Made by a program: the position numbers and the translations under genes. The notes beneath the pieces are model-generated. The model was not told the DNA's origin, made no database searches, and worked only from the letters and a program-made list of their open reading frames with translations. Of a DNA stretch of 64,000 bases, positions 48,348 to 60,500 are shown one piece after another (position 1 is the first letter of the stretch; each line of letters opens with the position of its first letter). This DNA is from Ophiura sarsii. Its lineage: Eukaryota; Echinodermata; Ophiuroidea; Amphilepidida; Ophiuridae. Location of the stretch: assembly GCA_035610835.1 (NCBI GenBank), contig CM069445.1, positions 35,726,656 to 35,790,655 on the forward strand, in the 5' to 3' direction.

Positions 48348-49639
48348 TGGTGAAGTACTGTACAGTGATGGAACTTCATATTTTTTTCAACTAGCCAGTC
48401 GGGCAGGTAACTCACAGAATTGACCTGCCCGACAAAAATTCCACCATTCCAAGGTTTTTTCATAAAATTTTGCAGCAAACAATTAACAGCAAGACTACTT
48501 TTAAAACTACATTTCCTACATGTTTTTGTCTTTATTGTACGATGTTCCACTGTAAACCTAACCCGTAACAACCTCGTATTCATTATGTTCATCAATCCAA
48601 TACTCTCTTTAATCTTTTATCAACCTGATCAAGGAGTATATATAATAGGAGGGGGACACTTAGCTCATTTGCATATTTGCTCATTAATATGATTAACCCC
48701 GCGAACCCAGTCAAAGGTTGCAGATAATGCCCTCTGGAGAGTCAAGGGGACTTTCTTTTGTTCTCTAACGACAAGCGTTGGGACAGCGCATGAAGTTTCT
48801 TGTACAGAGTTGGCGATGAGCGATTGAGAAGTATAACAAAAGCATACATAAACAGATCGTAACATGAATAATGCAATGCAACAGGTCACACAACGTTGTG
48901 AATCGTGAACCATAGCCAATCGTACAATGAGAAAGGAGACCGTTTATACCAATGTTAAATCTACCATGATTACCATTTTTTTAAACCTGTACAACCGATG
49001 AATTTCTAGAAAATCTTTGGTACAACTTTATTTCAAGAAAGTTAGTCCTTGTACCAAATGTAGCTAGCTTTAATAAACGAATTGGGAGACGCAATATTCA
49101 TGTCGAAATATGTGGAAAGGCAATCAGACAACTATTGATAGACGCGATCAAGTCTTGTACCTTTGAAGGGTGATTACGGGCACGTATGAGTAAAGTGGAT
49201 TCCCTCTATAATGAACCAAAATTTTAATTTCAGTGCCAAAGATCTTGAAAAAGGTTACAGGGGACATTCTCGCTTCGACGATGCTCCTATGCGTAGGTCA
49301 ACTGAAAGCCCGGTCCGATGGTAGACTTCGAATCTCCAGAATCTCAGGAGATGTACACATTTTCTCATAATACTTGATACTGCTACGCTTCCAATCATTA
49401 GATGGTTATAGTATATGCACGGCGCCGAGTGCACGGTGTCTCATTTAGGCCCACAGGCCGGGCGGGCTTGTGAGTGTTGAACCGGGACTATTAACAATAC
49501 ACTCAATTTAAAAAAAATCAAAACACCGGATTCTACTGTCGCTCTGTTATGGTCGTATAGTCGGCATCCGGATTCCACCGTCACTCTGTTGCAAGTAAGT
49601 GTAGGCCTTATATTCGCCACAACATGTGGGCACTACCGT

Positions 49640-49755
49640 ATAGTTTTATTGACTGTACATCATGCCTTTCGTCGGTATACAACTCGGACTTTTTACTGTC
49701 TGATAAGTCCACCCCTCCCCCTCCCTATGGCCCTGTTTAAAAGCTGGCTACGCCA
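49640..49755. mobile_element. Fragment related to the hAT-type element
   Basis: TGTACATCATGCCTTTCGTC and an end reading GCTGGCTACGCC match, in reverse orientation, the outer part of the element at 54030-54389, including its terminal repeat. Only one end is present. Confidence 0.6.
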
Positions 49756-51603
49756 GGATTCGCGCATGTTGGAGTGCCGGCCCGCCGCGCGCCAGTCGGG
49801 TCCGCATTGCGGCGGCGTTAGTCACTCTCGATCATAGTTCGGCGTGGCCCCTCGCTACACGGCTCGATCCTCATGGCGGCAAGTTATTATCACATCAAAC
49901 CACTTCTGGATGTTATCATCAATGGCAATGCATTGTCGGCTGCTTTAGTCAAAATTAAATATTATATACCAAGGGATATACAACTGTCACTGGATATACC
50001 CACTTTGCCTATCCCGTCAACGCCTGAATCTTTTCCGTGAACTTTTCCTGATTGGGCTTTTCCACCCCCAAACTGGCCGGAGCCGGGTGTTAGATCTACG
50101 GTTGATTAGCGCATTACAAGAAGTTGTGTCACTTGCCATGCAGCACATACTCATTAGGCATTTGTCCAAAATGTTTGTGGACAAATCCAAAGCGATCGGA
50201 CGCATGCGTAGAAAAAAATGTTGTCCCCTTGACTCTCCAGAGGGCCTTTTTGATATTCAGACGATGGCGGACATAGGTTCGTGTGACGAATATTCTAGGT
50301 GAAATTCGATGTGGGAACGCTCGGACTGTAGGGAACGATGATATTTCTGACTTCAACAGCGCCTGGGCATCGTTCGGGGACCGTTTGATTATCACTCAGG
50401 TCGTGTCAGTATGAAATTAGGTAAAACACTCCGACATAAAATTGAAATCCACGGAGATTCAAAGATTACGGCCGTTCGTGTCCACTATGGTCTGGTACTT
50501 TTCATTTTCGACTTCACAAATGACGTATATTCATTGATATGATTATTCCTTGTATATTCATGTACGTCGATGCTTTCGGCGATTCGAACAATACAGTGTC
50601 AGGCGCCTGACCTGATCTCCTCTATCATCATGACACACGATCATCTGATGATGAAATTTCCCTGAACTTACTGTTACTTACACTTTGAGCTTCAAAAATG
50701 TTACCCGCCAATCGGACGGGTAACTTTGTATCTTCACACCGCCCGACACGAAAGTTACCCGCTATGAGCGGGCGGGCGGGTCTTATTTCCATCCCTGGAA
50801 GTACATGCCTCGAGAGTATTATCGTACTGAGTGCGGTGCAAACGGTGGGCGAGCAAAGCGGGAACACGGCTGCAAAAATGCTCGTAGAGGGTGTATATAC
50901 AATGCTATCATCAATGAAGCAGGTGCGAGTAAAAATTGGAGGGGTGGCAGGATTAGCCACGGAGTGCTACAGTGCAACTTACCATAACTGCCCTTTATTT
51001 CATTGTGTCATGCATATAGACCTATATTGTATGTAAACAAGCATAGTATAGGGGACTGGTATAGAAATCCACACACAGCCCTCCTGTGTATAACCATGCT
51101 TCACTGCACATATTTGATGTTGATGTACTGCTAACGCGGTAAATTCAAATGCATGTTCCCTGACTGGTGAATCATTTGTTTGCATACACTAAAGCTAAGA
51201 GTGTGCACAAAATGTATACACACTGCTTAAATACTTATATAATAAAAAACTGAAAACAAAATCATAAAAAGTGCTCATACCATTTTGTTGTTCAGGTCTT
51301 TAGCTCTAATTTGATAGGTCACACGCCAATATTAAAGTTATGGTTATCTTTAAATTAAGTCTTAAATATTGGTTCTTTGATATGCAAATTAATCAAATAA
51401 AGAAAAAAGTACAAAGAATTGTTTTTATTTTTGCTCATACAAAAATATCAGAATTAGGTATATGCACAACATATCTGATTTCCAGTCTACCAGCGAACAC
51501 ACATCTCTAGATAAAAAGTCAAATGTGTTTTGGACTTGATGCTAATTAAATATGCAAATAATACGCAAATGATGTCATTTTACAAAATCGCTCTAATAAA
51601 TAT

Positions 51604-52107
51604 TTACGTTAAGACTTCTTTAATATGTGTCACAAAACTTGACTTTATTGGAGGAAAATTGGTGTTGTTATTGTCATTTAAGTGAATTTGGTGAAAACGG
51701 GCATTTATGGTAAGTTGCACTGTAGTGTCGAGTTGCCTCAGCTGATTCCGGAACGAGTCCAAGGATGGTGCTGAGACTACTGCGGCTGGGAGTTGATTCC
51801 ATAGGCAGATGCTAGTACTCGGGAAGAATGAGTGTTGATGTACAAGGATCCTACAGTGCTGTTGGCGGAACTGCAAGTTATGGCCCCTTGTAGTCACTCC
51901 ATGTGGGATGAAGAGAGGTGGACCAGATGGGATGGCCACCAGTCCATTGACAATCCGGAACATCATGATGACCTTGGTGCGTGCCCTTCTCTCACTAAGG
52001 GTTGACCATTGAAGATCATGAAGCATGCTAGTGACACTGTGTCGTTGATCAAAGTCAGATTTTACAAAGCGGGCTGCACGTCGTTGAACCATCTCCAATT
52101 GGGTCAC
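51604..52107 (-). pseudogene. LINE ORF C-terminal region
   Basis: A 167-codon open stretch with the typical post-RT region of CR1/jockey-like elements (VQRRAARFV near its start, then SLWNQLP-like SICLWNQLPAAVV and SLDSFRNQL). It is out of frame with the RT segment at 52188. The element's 3' end lies near 51600. Confidence 0.8.
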
Positions 52108-52187
52108 AAGGTCTTGTTGATGTGGGTCCCATTACAGTGGAGGCAAACTCAAGTGTAGGGCGGACGTAAGTTTTGTAGGCCTGATCC

Positions 52188-53606
52188 TTAACTGCGGCAG
52201 GACATCGCCGGAGATTTCTTTGTAGGAAACCCCTGGTGCTGTTGGTTTTTTTTGCAAATATTGTTTACGTGAGTCTTCCAGTTTAGTTTGCTTTGAATGG
52301 TAACGCCATTAAGGTATTTACCCTCATCAACAGTCTGGAGAGTGGTGCCATGGATGGAATAGCTAGCATTAACTATCTTCTGCTTGTTGGTAATCCTGAG
52401 TACCTCGCACTTGTCCGGGTTGAAAGCCATTTGCCATTTAGGCTTTTCCCATGTTTGCAGGCGATCAAGATCAGTTTGAAGAGAAGCAGCATCGTCAGAT
52501 GAGGTAATGGAGCGGTACAGTAGGGCATCGTCAGCAAACAGGCGGATGTTAGAAGAAACCACGTCCGGCATATCATTAATAAAAACTAAGAACAGGAGGG
52601 GACCAAGCACTGTTCCCCGAGGAACTCCTGATGTGACGTTGCATGTGTAGCTCGTCTTACCCTCTAAAACGACTTGCTGGGTACGATCGGATAAGAAGTC
52701 ACGAATCCAGTCCAAGAGGACCCCACGAACTCCAAGATGGTGAAGCTTCAAGAGGAGGCGTTCATGGGGGACCCGGTCGAAGGCTTTGGAGAAATCGAGT
52801 AGGATGGCATCAATTTGTTCCTTGTCACGAAGACCCTCGGCCAGGTCGTTTACTGTAAACAGAAGTTGGGACTCACATGATCGTTTTTTTGCGAAAACCA
52901 AACTGCCTGTGCTGTCTGTCAGCAAACCTTGGGTGTCAAGGTGGTGGATTATCTGACTGTGCACAACATGTTCTAGGAGCTTGCATATTATAGATGTCAA
53001 TGAAATGGTTCTCTGGTTTGTGTCGATCACCTTTCTTAAATATAGGTGACACATCCGCTGTCTTCCATTGGTGAGGAATCTTGCCTTGATGGAGTGAGGC
53101 TTGGAAAAGCAAAGCTAGAGTAGGTGCTAACTCATCAGCTCCTTCTTTGAGCAAATAGGCAGGAATATTATCAGGGCCTGAAGCAGTAAATGGCTTAAAC
53201 TTTGAGAGCAGCTTCCTGATACCATCAACTCTCACGGTGAACTTTGGTACTTCAAGGTGGTCAACTGGGCCAAGATCTGGTAATATAAGGAAGAGGTTTC
53301 TTCTCTAGTAAAGACTGATGCAAATTGGTCGTTCAGTAAGTTTGCCTTTGCTCTGCTGTCACTCTGCAGCATGCCATTTTTCAGAAGGGGGGCGACACCA
53401 GAATTGTCACAACGCTTACTTTTGATAAAAGACCACAGTTTTTTAGAGTTTCCAGAAGAATCATCGCATATCATGTCGGCGACGTAGTTGTTGTAAACTT
53501 GGCGGGACTCAAACTGCATTTGCTTTTTTAAGAACTTATACCTGGAGTGGTTCTTTAAAGATCTGGAGTTTAGCTTTCCAGTAGGCTCTTTTCTTCTTTC
53601 TGTCAA
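52188..53606 (-). pseudogene. LINE reverse transcriptase domain, frameshifted
   Basis: Reading down from 53606: a linker, then the RT N-terminal motif SGPDNIPAYLLKEGAD, a frameshift near 53000, then LLDFSKAFDRVPHERLL (motif A, catalytic Asp), SGVPRGTVLGPLLF (motif B, usually PQGS), RLFADDALLY (motif C, the two catalytic Asp) and the thumb. The 288-codon stretch 53054-52188 is open but its two neighbours are in other frames, so the protein is broken. Confidence 0.9.
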
Positions 53607-53721
53607 GACGTTTCAGGTGACCATTTATCCATGGCTGATTAAAGCGGGTATAGTGGTTAACTTAGAAGGTACACAGGCTGCCATGATCTCATGTAACTTT
53701 GATGTCAATTGCTTCCACAAC

Positions 53722-54761
53722 TCATTGATAGGTGTATCGATGGTGTTGGATGAGGTAAATTTGGTAGAGAAATCTCTGAGCTGACCTTTCATGCTTGGTA
53801 AATCGGCTTTTTTCCAATAGAATTTTTCTGCGCACTGGTTTCTGGCGTTTGGCGGAGGCATCTGCAACAGTCAGTACCATCTCGTGATCGCTAACACCTG
53901 GTAGTGGGACACACTTGTTGATGAGCGTGGGTCTATTGGTTACAAATAGATCCAGAGTGTTCTCAAGTCTAGTGGGAAAGTCTACAATCTGTGCCATGCC
54001 CAGGTCTTGGGAGGTTGAAAGGAAGCAGGCAGTGGCGTACCCAGCTTTTGGAAACAGGGGGGGGGGGGGGGGGGGGCGACCATAGTTGTACCGACGAAAG
54101 GCATGATGTACAGACTCCAAAAAAAATCGTAAAACTTGCACACATTTTTTTCCCGTGACCAGCTGAAATCTTGATAAGTGGGGTGGGGGGGGGGGGGGGG
54201 GGGGGGGGGGGGGTAGGGATGAAGTTGTCAGCATAAACGGCCGAAAAAAAATCGCATGGTCAAAATCGCAAATCTACCGACGGAGGGTCGTTTTTACCGA
54301 CGGGGTTATTTCAGGGGGGCAGGCCCCCCCCCCCTGGACCCCCCCCCCCCCCCTGGACCCCCCCCCCCCCCCCCCTGGGTACGCCACTGGAAGCAGGCAT
54401 TGATGGAGTGTAAGTATTGGTGTTTGATGATGGATTCATTTGACCAATCAATGTCCGGTAGGTTAAAATCCCCACTTGGCCACACTGTAGCAGTAGGAAA
54501 TTTAGAGACAACATCACGGATGGCTTGGCACAATTTCTGAGCGTAGGCCTAAGGAAGATCATTTTTGGTTGGTCGATATATGGAGATAATCACAAGTGGT
54601 TTCTGCCGGTATAACTCAACTTTTGTAGCAACAATTTCACAATCTGTGTCCAACTTTATTTCACTGTCAATGAGATCACATTTGGTTGCTATTAAAACAC
54701 CACCATACCCGTCAGCTCGAATAGGAACATTGAATCCGGGGCGCGGGGGGCATAATCTCAC
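53722..54761 (-). pseudogene. LINE endonuclease domain, frameshifted and interrupted
   Basis: Segments in different frames show the endonuclease core: IIISIYRP-like sequence near 54570, GDFNLPDIDW near 54450, and VSDHEMV near 53890, the last holding the catalytic Asp-His pair of this nuclease fold. The reading frame shifts between 54533 and 54549 and is then split by the 360-bp insertion at 54030-54389. Not functional as it stands. Confidence 0.85.
54030..54389. mobile_element. hAT-type non-autonomous element inside the LINE
   Basis: Terminal inverted repeats CAGTGGCGTACCCAG and its complement at 54375-54389; 8-bp target duplication GAAGCAGG at 54022-54029 and 54390-54397. CAGTGG ends with 8-bp duplications are the mark of hAT transposons. 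The 360-bp body has no coding sequence and is dominated by long G runs and C runs. Confidence 0.88.
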
Positions 54762-55023
54762 TAGGCATAGCAGAATAGCAGGTTATTTTTATCTACTCAA
54801 AGACTAGTTTATACCTGGAACAAATTGCTTGACGACCTTGTTTCTGCACCGAGTGTGGCAAGTGTGGCCAAAGTATCGATTGAGTCCTTCCCATTGGAGA
54901 AGAGGACTAATCATCCCTGGCTGACGGTTCCTCCTTCTTGCAGGTGGTGTAGCTCAGTTTTTTACATAATTACATTACATGTACAGCTCGAAACGACTGC
55001 TTCAGAAGACTATTATATTGTTC

Positions 55024-55088
55024 TACGCATGCGTAACTACCTCTGCCGGTTTCCAGCGTGAAAAAAGGACGAACGGAGGTCGAAGCCC
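55024..55088 (+). promoter_or_regulatory. Possible ATP synthase gamma 5' end: NRF1-like palindrome and untranslated exon
   Basis: The palindrome TACGCATGCGTA (55024-55035) resembles the NRF1 core, a factor that drives many nuclear genes for mitochondrial proteins. It is followed by a CpG-richer stretch ending in a good donor, GTAAGT at 55089. Spliced to 57504 this would be 5' untranslated: the frame has a TAA at 55034 and no ATG, making 57515 the first ATG. This is an inference from position and motif only. Confidence 0.25.
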
Positions 55089-56311
55089 GTAAGTTTATTG
55101 TTACATTCCTCACTTACCTATGAAATAATGAAATTGTTTTGATTTATTGACGTTCTTGAGTATACGAAGATGTAATATGTCAAGGTTTGGATCCATAAAT
55201 ATTTATCAAACTGAAGTTATAGACCGTTTAAATTTTCATGTAAATCTAAAAAAGTGCAAAATTCGACAGCTATAAAAATAAAATGTTCAGGTCAATAAAA
55301 ATATCATAAATTCTAAACTTTCTTCTTCTTCCGATAAAGTGCAGAATTCATTAAATGAATATAGTCGCACCTAATATATCTGGAACGTAGGAATACTTAT
55401 GGAATTTTGGGTACAGATACAGACCGGGATCAGGCTCCGATCAATTTTTTTATTATTAATTATAATTTATTGGCCACTGACTTGCCCGCTGGAAGGAAAC
55501 CTTTACATTAACCCAGGGATACAGTAGTTACTATTTATTTTGGGATAGGAAAGTCCTATACTAACGTACGTAGCGAAAACGGTCCCTTTTGCATATTTGA
55601 ATCAATTAAGGTAATCGTCCGGAATGGGTCCGTGACCGGCGTTTAACCAGGTTTAACATCATTTTTGGTCGGCATATAGGACAGGTTTTGGGGGGCGCTG
55701 TAGAATTACACAGACGACGGTGGCCACATGAAACCTAAATTTTGAATTCGTAGTGAATAACACGTAATCGCGAATGTTAATCTTATAATTTTGACAAATT
55801 GAAATTCATCATAATTAGAAGAATTTTCATCGTTAACCGGGCGATGACTGTTAAAAAATAATTCAAAATGGTGCACTCCCGTTGTCATTATTGGGTCGTC
55901 TGAGCATGAAAGTAAGTTACTTTCATGGTCTGAGAGACGCGTGGCCAGCGTCGCGTCGTCTGCTACAATCACGCCTTATCGGTATAGCGCCACCAATTCT
56001 ATGCCGACCAAATTTAAATTTAAAAGTGGCTTCCGATCGGCAAGCTGAGTGTCACACCCCTGATTAACCTTGATTGTAAATTTGCATCATCGGGGCTCAG
56101 ATCGAGGCTGTGATTATGCGGAGTCGGTTCAACAGACTAATGAATATGCAGTACGAAATTCACGCTGACAGCGCTTGCATATCTGACCGTGCAGTCTGTG
56201 AGTGTGTAAGGTTTTAATGAAAGTCAATTACAAGTTTCCTGTTACTTTTTTTTGCTGCGTGATGAGGCGACTTTTTCATTATTCATTATTTTGATCAGAT
56301 TTCATTATTGA
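55089..56311. other. No gene seen between candidate 5' exon and foldback
   Basis: CpG-richer around 55900-56050, with a 23-bp dyad CATGAAAGTAA-G-TTACTTTCATG. A phrase near 55530 (TTTTGGGATAGGAAAGTCCTATA) recurs at 62514-62536. No convincing presequence exon for the ATP synthase gene was found. Confidence 0.4.
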
Positions 56312-56846
56312 CATAAACACAATACCAAAAGTAAGTCCCCCCCTAAACAATTCATCATAACATCGTAAGATAAAACATTTTACCAATAAAACTTAGTTAG
56401 AAATAATCCTACGACTGTTTCCTAAGTGGTGTTTGAAAATGAAAGATGTCCATGACTTCATGGCTGAATAAGCTCAAAAATAAGACAAAAACTGCCCTTC
56501 TCAAAAGTAACAACTCACTATGCTAATATCTGAGCCAAGAATGGGATTTACATGGCTGAATGATCATGAATTGATTAAACATTACAGTAAATTTTGCTCA
56601 GCCACGGGTACTTTTCCAATAGTGAGAAGCAATTCATACACTTTTGTGATTTTTGAGAAGGGCAGTTTTTGTCTTTCATTTGAGCTCATTCAGCCATGAA
56701 GTAATGGAAATCTTTCATTTTCAACCATCACTTAGGAAACAGTCATAGGATTATTTCTTACTAAGTTTTATTGGTAAAATGTTTTATCTTACAAAGTTAT
56801 GACGAATTGTTTAGGGGGGGGGACTTACTTTTGGTGTTGTGTTTAT
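56312..56846. mobile_element. Large foldback element upstream of ATP synthase gamma
   Basis: Arms of about 230 bases begin AACACAATACCAAAAGTAAG and return as TTACTTTTGGTGTTGTGTT; loop about 100 bases. TA at both edges. The arms differ at several places, so it is not recent. Confidence 0.82.
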
Positions 56847-57503
56847 AAATGCATATTTGATCAACCCATATTGATACGAGGGCTTCATGAAAGGTATTTA
56901 CAATAAAAAGCCCTTCTTTTGAGCCTAGTTCCCAGTTTCATATTTTACAAAGGGAAAAATAATTAAATATGTTTGAAATTGCCAAAACTCTGTACATTGA
57001 TGTTTTGAAAATATATATAATGAATTTTTTGGCAATCTTGAAATGTTGATGCGGGTGAAAAAAGTGACGCGGGCGGGTAACGGGAAACTCAAAATGTTCT
57101 TTCGGGCGCCTAATGATCCCCCTCCTCTGTCTCAGCCAGCCCTCTCCACCACCATGAATCATGATCCACACGATATTCCCCGCAACAACTATTATAGTCA
57201 TCAGATATTGTAAAAGAAAAAGATATACAAGAGTTTAAACTTCCTACGTACTATGTTACGCATGCTTTTGCATGTCGATAAAGCAGCAATTTACTGCATT
57301 ATGGCCTATAACATCTAAATGGAACATGGGGTTTCTTCTGATATCAAAAATGTTGATGGGCAAAAAAAAAAGCTTAAGTGATCGGAACATCCACCTATTT
57401 GTCCATGTTGCCTTGGGAACAAGGTTTTAATAATTAATCCTGTAATGTTTTGACAGTTTTAATACAAAAATTGCTTATTGTTCTTCCCTTGTTTTATTTA
57501 CAG

Positions 57504-57533
57504 ATATCGTAATCATGGCAACGCTTAAACTTA
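57504..57533 (+). CDS. ATP5F1C: ATP synthase gamma, first recognisable exon
   Basis: Acceptor TTTACAG before 57504, donor GTAAGT at 57534. It holds two bases of a split codon, then I-V-I-M-A-T-L-K-L and one base. MATLK is the conserved junction between presequence and mature protein in this family. Whether the bases before the ATG at 57515 are coding or 5' untranslated is open. Confidence 0.75.
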
Positions 57534-60500
57534 GTAAGTAAAAATTTCTTACAATTGCACACTCTATTTTTATCAGGGATTTCTTAGATGTAATGCGAAA
57601 TGTCAAAATCGCCATGAATGTCAAAAAGGAATTTAGTCAACCAATAGATGGACGCAAAATAGCAATGCATTTGAATTTAGTGAGTCAATGGATACAAAAT
57701 AAACCAGTTCACTGCATGTATGTATCCAATAATTTGAATAAACGGCTTTAGGTAGGTTGGTATCATTAATTAACATTATCCAAATTCTTAAAATTAAAAT
57801 AAGAATAAATCATCAAGGTGAACCTTGATTTAGAAGGTTCCCCTTTGGCCAACAACAAAAAAAGGAACTGGAAAAATTCTGATTCAAAATCTGGCTAATG
57901 TTGCCATAGATGGGCTAGCAATGTTTGGCAATAATTCATTTTAATGTTACATCATGACTTACTGTTGCCACCAGTGACTAGTATACACATATTTACTGTT
58001 CATGAGGGAAATGGAACAAAATAGACTGTGCCCGCCTACTATTTCCTGAGACTAAAGGTCGAGGGAAATAGTAGGCCCACAGTCTCCAGGTACCTCGGGG
58101 AGCTATTTTGCACCATTTCTTGAATATAGAGCAGTAAATATTTGTTTTATAACATATAACAATATTTCTGTCATGTGAAATACTTGATAAACAAAAGATA
58201 GACCCTAGGCCTACTCATGTATCAAGTCAAGGTCAATTACCAGGGGAAAAAGTTCCCATAAAAAGGTACAATTTCCCTCGCAGCTCCTCATCCTCATCAT
58301 AGGGAAATAGTGTGTTTTTATGGGAACTTTTTTCCCTCCAGTGAAATAGTAGGGAAATAGTCCAAATGTTTCATGTCACATGATCTAGTATCCACCAATC
58401 AAATGACAGGAATATTTTTATGTGTTATATGATATAGTATGATACATTATGATATAAGGCCCCTTGCAATTAAATGTGAGTTTACTGTTGCGTTTTTGAA
58501 AAGCAGGACGAGGTGACTATTTAATATTAATATTGTAATATTTTGTGGTAAAGTCACCTGATTTAATATTGTCGGCGTTATTAACTACTATCCAAGGTAC
58601 GAATACAATTCAAATGCTGTTAATTATGTCCTACCACCCATACCACCACCTACTGCCTTGGCTTTGCATTTTGTTTTTTTTATAAAGGAGTCTACTCATA
58701 TTTGCATCCCTATTTTGAATATTAATGAGATATTCGATCGATGTTTGTAATTTTTTTCGTTACGCTAGCTCGGAAAATGTTAAAGATGGCGATCGTAAAC
58801 AAACCTGAAATATTACCCAGAATGCACTAGGAAACTCCAAAGAAGTTCGGCAGTTTTGATGTGACGTCATGCGCTGAAGCGATTGCGCAGTATAATCAAT
58901 TGCCGTGCCTACGAATATGCTTCAAATGCACACTTTTAAATACAAAGCGACAGTTGCAAGTTTCGTGCAGAGTTTTTTACTTCCCAGAAATGTTTTCCCA
59001 ACCCGGAAGTATTGCAATGCAGCTCATCGGCTAATTTTATCGTCAGAAAAGTGTTAAAAAGCTTATGAAAAAGCTGTAAACAATGAAATAATTAATTATT
59101 TTTAAAATATTACATATATCACGCGGGTGACTCTTGGACGCACGCGGGCAACAGTAAACTCACGTTTAATTGCAAGGGGCCTAATATGTAAAACTATAAG
59201 AAACATGGGAAGTTAGAAAATCAAAACAGCAACAAATTCCCAGGAAAATGACTGTCCATATATATACCAAACAAACAATGTTCATTAATCATCTTACAAT
59301 AAAACATACATAATTTAAGTCTATGGATTCTTTCAATTACAGTTCAGATGCGGTTGAAGTCCGTGTCCATATATATACCAAACAAACAATGTTCATTATC
59401 ATCTTACAATAAAACCTACATAATTTAAGTCTATGGATTCTTTCAATTACAGTTCAGATGCGGTTGAAGTCCGTGTCCATATATATACCAAACAAACAAT
59501 GTTCATAATCATCTTACAATAAAACCTACATAATTTAAGTCTATGGATTCTTTCAATTACAGTTCAGATGCGGTTGAAGTCCGTGTCCATATATATACCA
59601 AACAAACAATGTTCATAATCATCTTACAATAAAACCTACATAATTTAAGTCTATGGATTCTTTCAATTACAGTTCAGATGCGGTTGAAGTCCGTGAAAAA
59701 TATCCAGAAGATCACAAAATCCATGAAAATGATAGCGGCTGCCAGATACACCAAGGCTGATAAGGAATTGAAAGGGGCAAGATCTTATGGCGCAGGGGCA
59801 ACAGGTAAAATGAATGCACATATTGCAACCTTTGCTGGGTTGTGTTGTTATTTTGTTTTTATTTACTTTTTTTGGGGGGTGGGGGTGGCAGAAATTAATG
59901 TTAACATTTATTTTATTTCTGTGTGTAGTTTTTCATTCCATTCACTGCAAATTATGAGTGTGTAGTTTTGGACTGCAGTTTAGTTTTGCGTTTACTTTAG
60001 TGTGTACTATTGCAATAGTAGGCCTACACAAAACTACACTGCAGTCCAATACTACACACTCATAATTTGCAGTGATTATCAATTTTATCATTCACATTTA
60101 CACATATTATATAGAAAGAAAGGCAAAATTTAGTGTTTAGGGGACGAAAAAAACCAAACCTGTTTTACGGGCGGACGGCAGGACCTGTCAAGTAGGGTTG
60201 GTCGGTCGTGGGGGGGGGGGGGGGGGGGGGGGGTTGGAAAAAAATCAACAGATTTTCGGCCAAAAACCACAGATTTTACATGATTTGAGAACAAAATCCA
60301 AAACAATCTTGAAAAATGCAAAAAGTGGGTCGGTCGGGCTCACCTTAGGAACAGGTTGGTACCACAAGCTTTATTCTTAAGGGTTGAGCATACTCCACAA
60401 CGGTAGATTGCTGAGCGGTTGTGTTTGCCACGGCTACGTGTGTCATATTGGGTCTGACATAATGTGTTTCTATGGCGTAATGATCGCAGGGAAACAGCAT

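Larger units (their letters stand above)
48311..51603. other. Mostly featureless; two weak coding-like patches
   Basis: 49231-49323 has a good acceptor (TTTTAATTTCAG) and an open frame AKDLEKGYRGHSRFDDAPMRR to a stop. 49873-50040 opens MAASYYHIKPLLDVIINGNA, with 54 codons before TGA, and continues in the same frame after the stop (FPDWAFPPPNWPEPGV). Neither is recognised; the second could be a decayed coding sequence. Confidence 0.3.
51604..54761 (-). mobile_element. Decayed LINE (non-LTR retrotransposon), CR1/jockey-like
   Basis: On the minus strand, in order from 54761 down to 51604, are an apurinic-type endonuclease, a linker, a reverse transcriptase and a C-terminal region, all broken by frameshifts and stops. 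Domain order and motifs fit the CR1/jockey group. The endonuclease lacks its usual N-terminus, so the copy is 5'-truncated at about 54761. A hAT-type element (54030-54389) interrupts the endonuclease. Confidence 0.88.

Noticed and set aside
53722..54234. 170-codon minus-strand frame with a proline run
   Set aside because: Its first half reads through the poly-G/C of the hAT insertion; only the LINE part after it is meaningful.
60198..60380. Glycine-rich short frame
   Set aside because: Translation of a 24-base G run.
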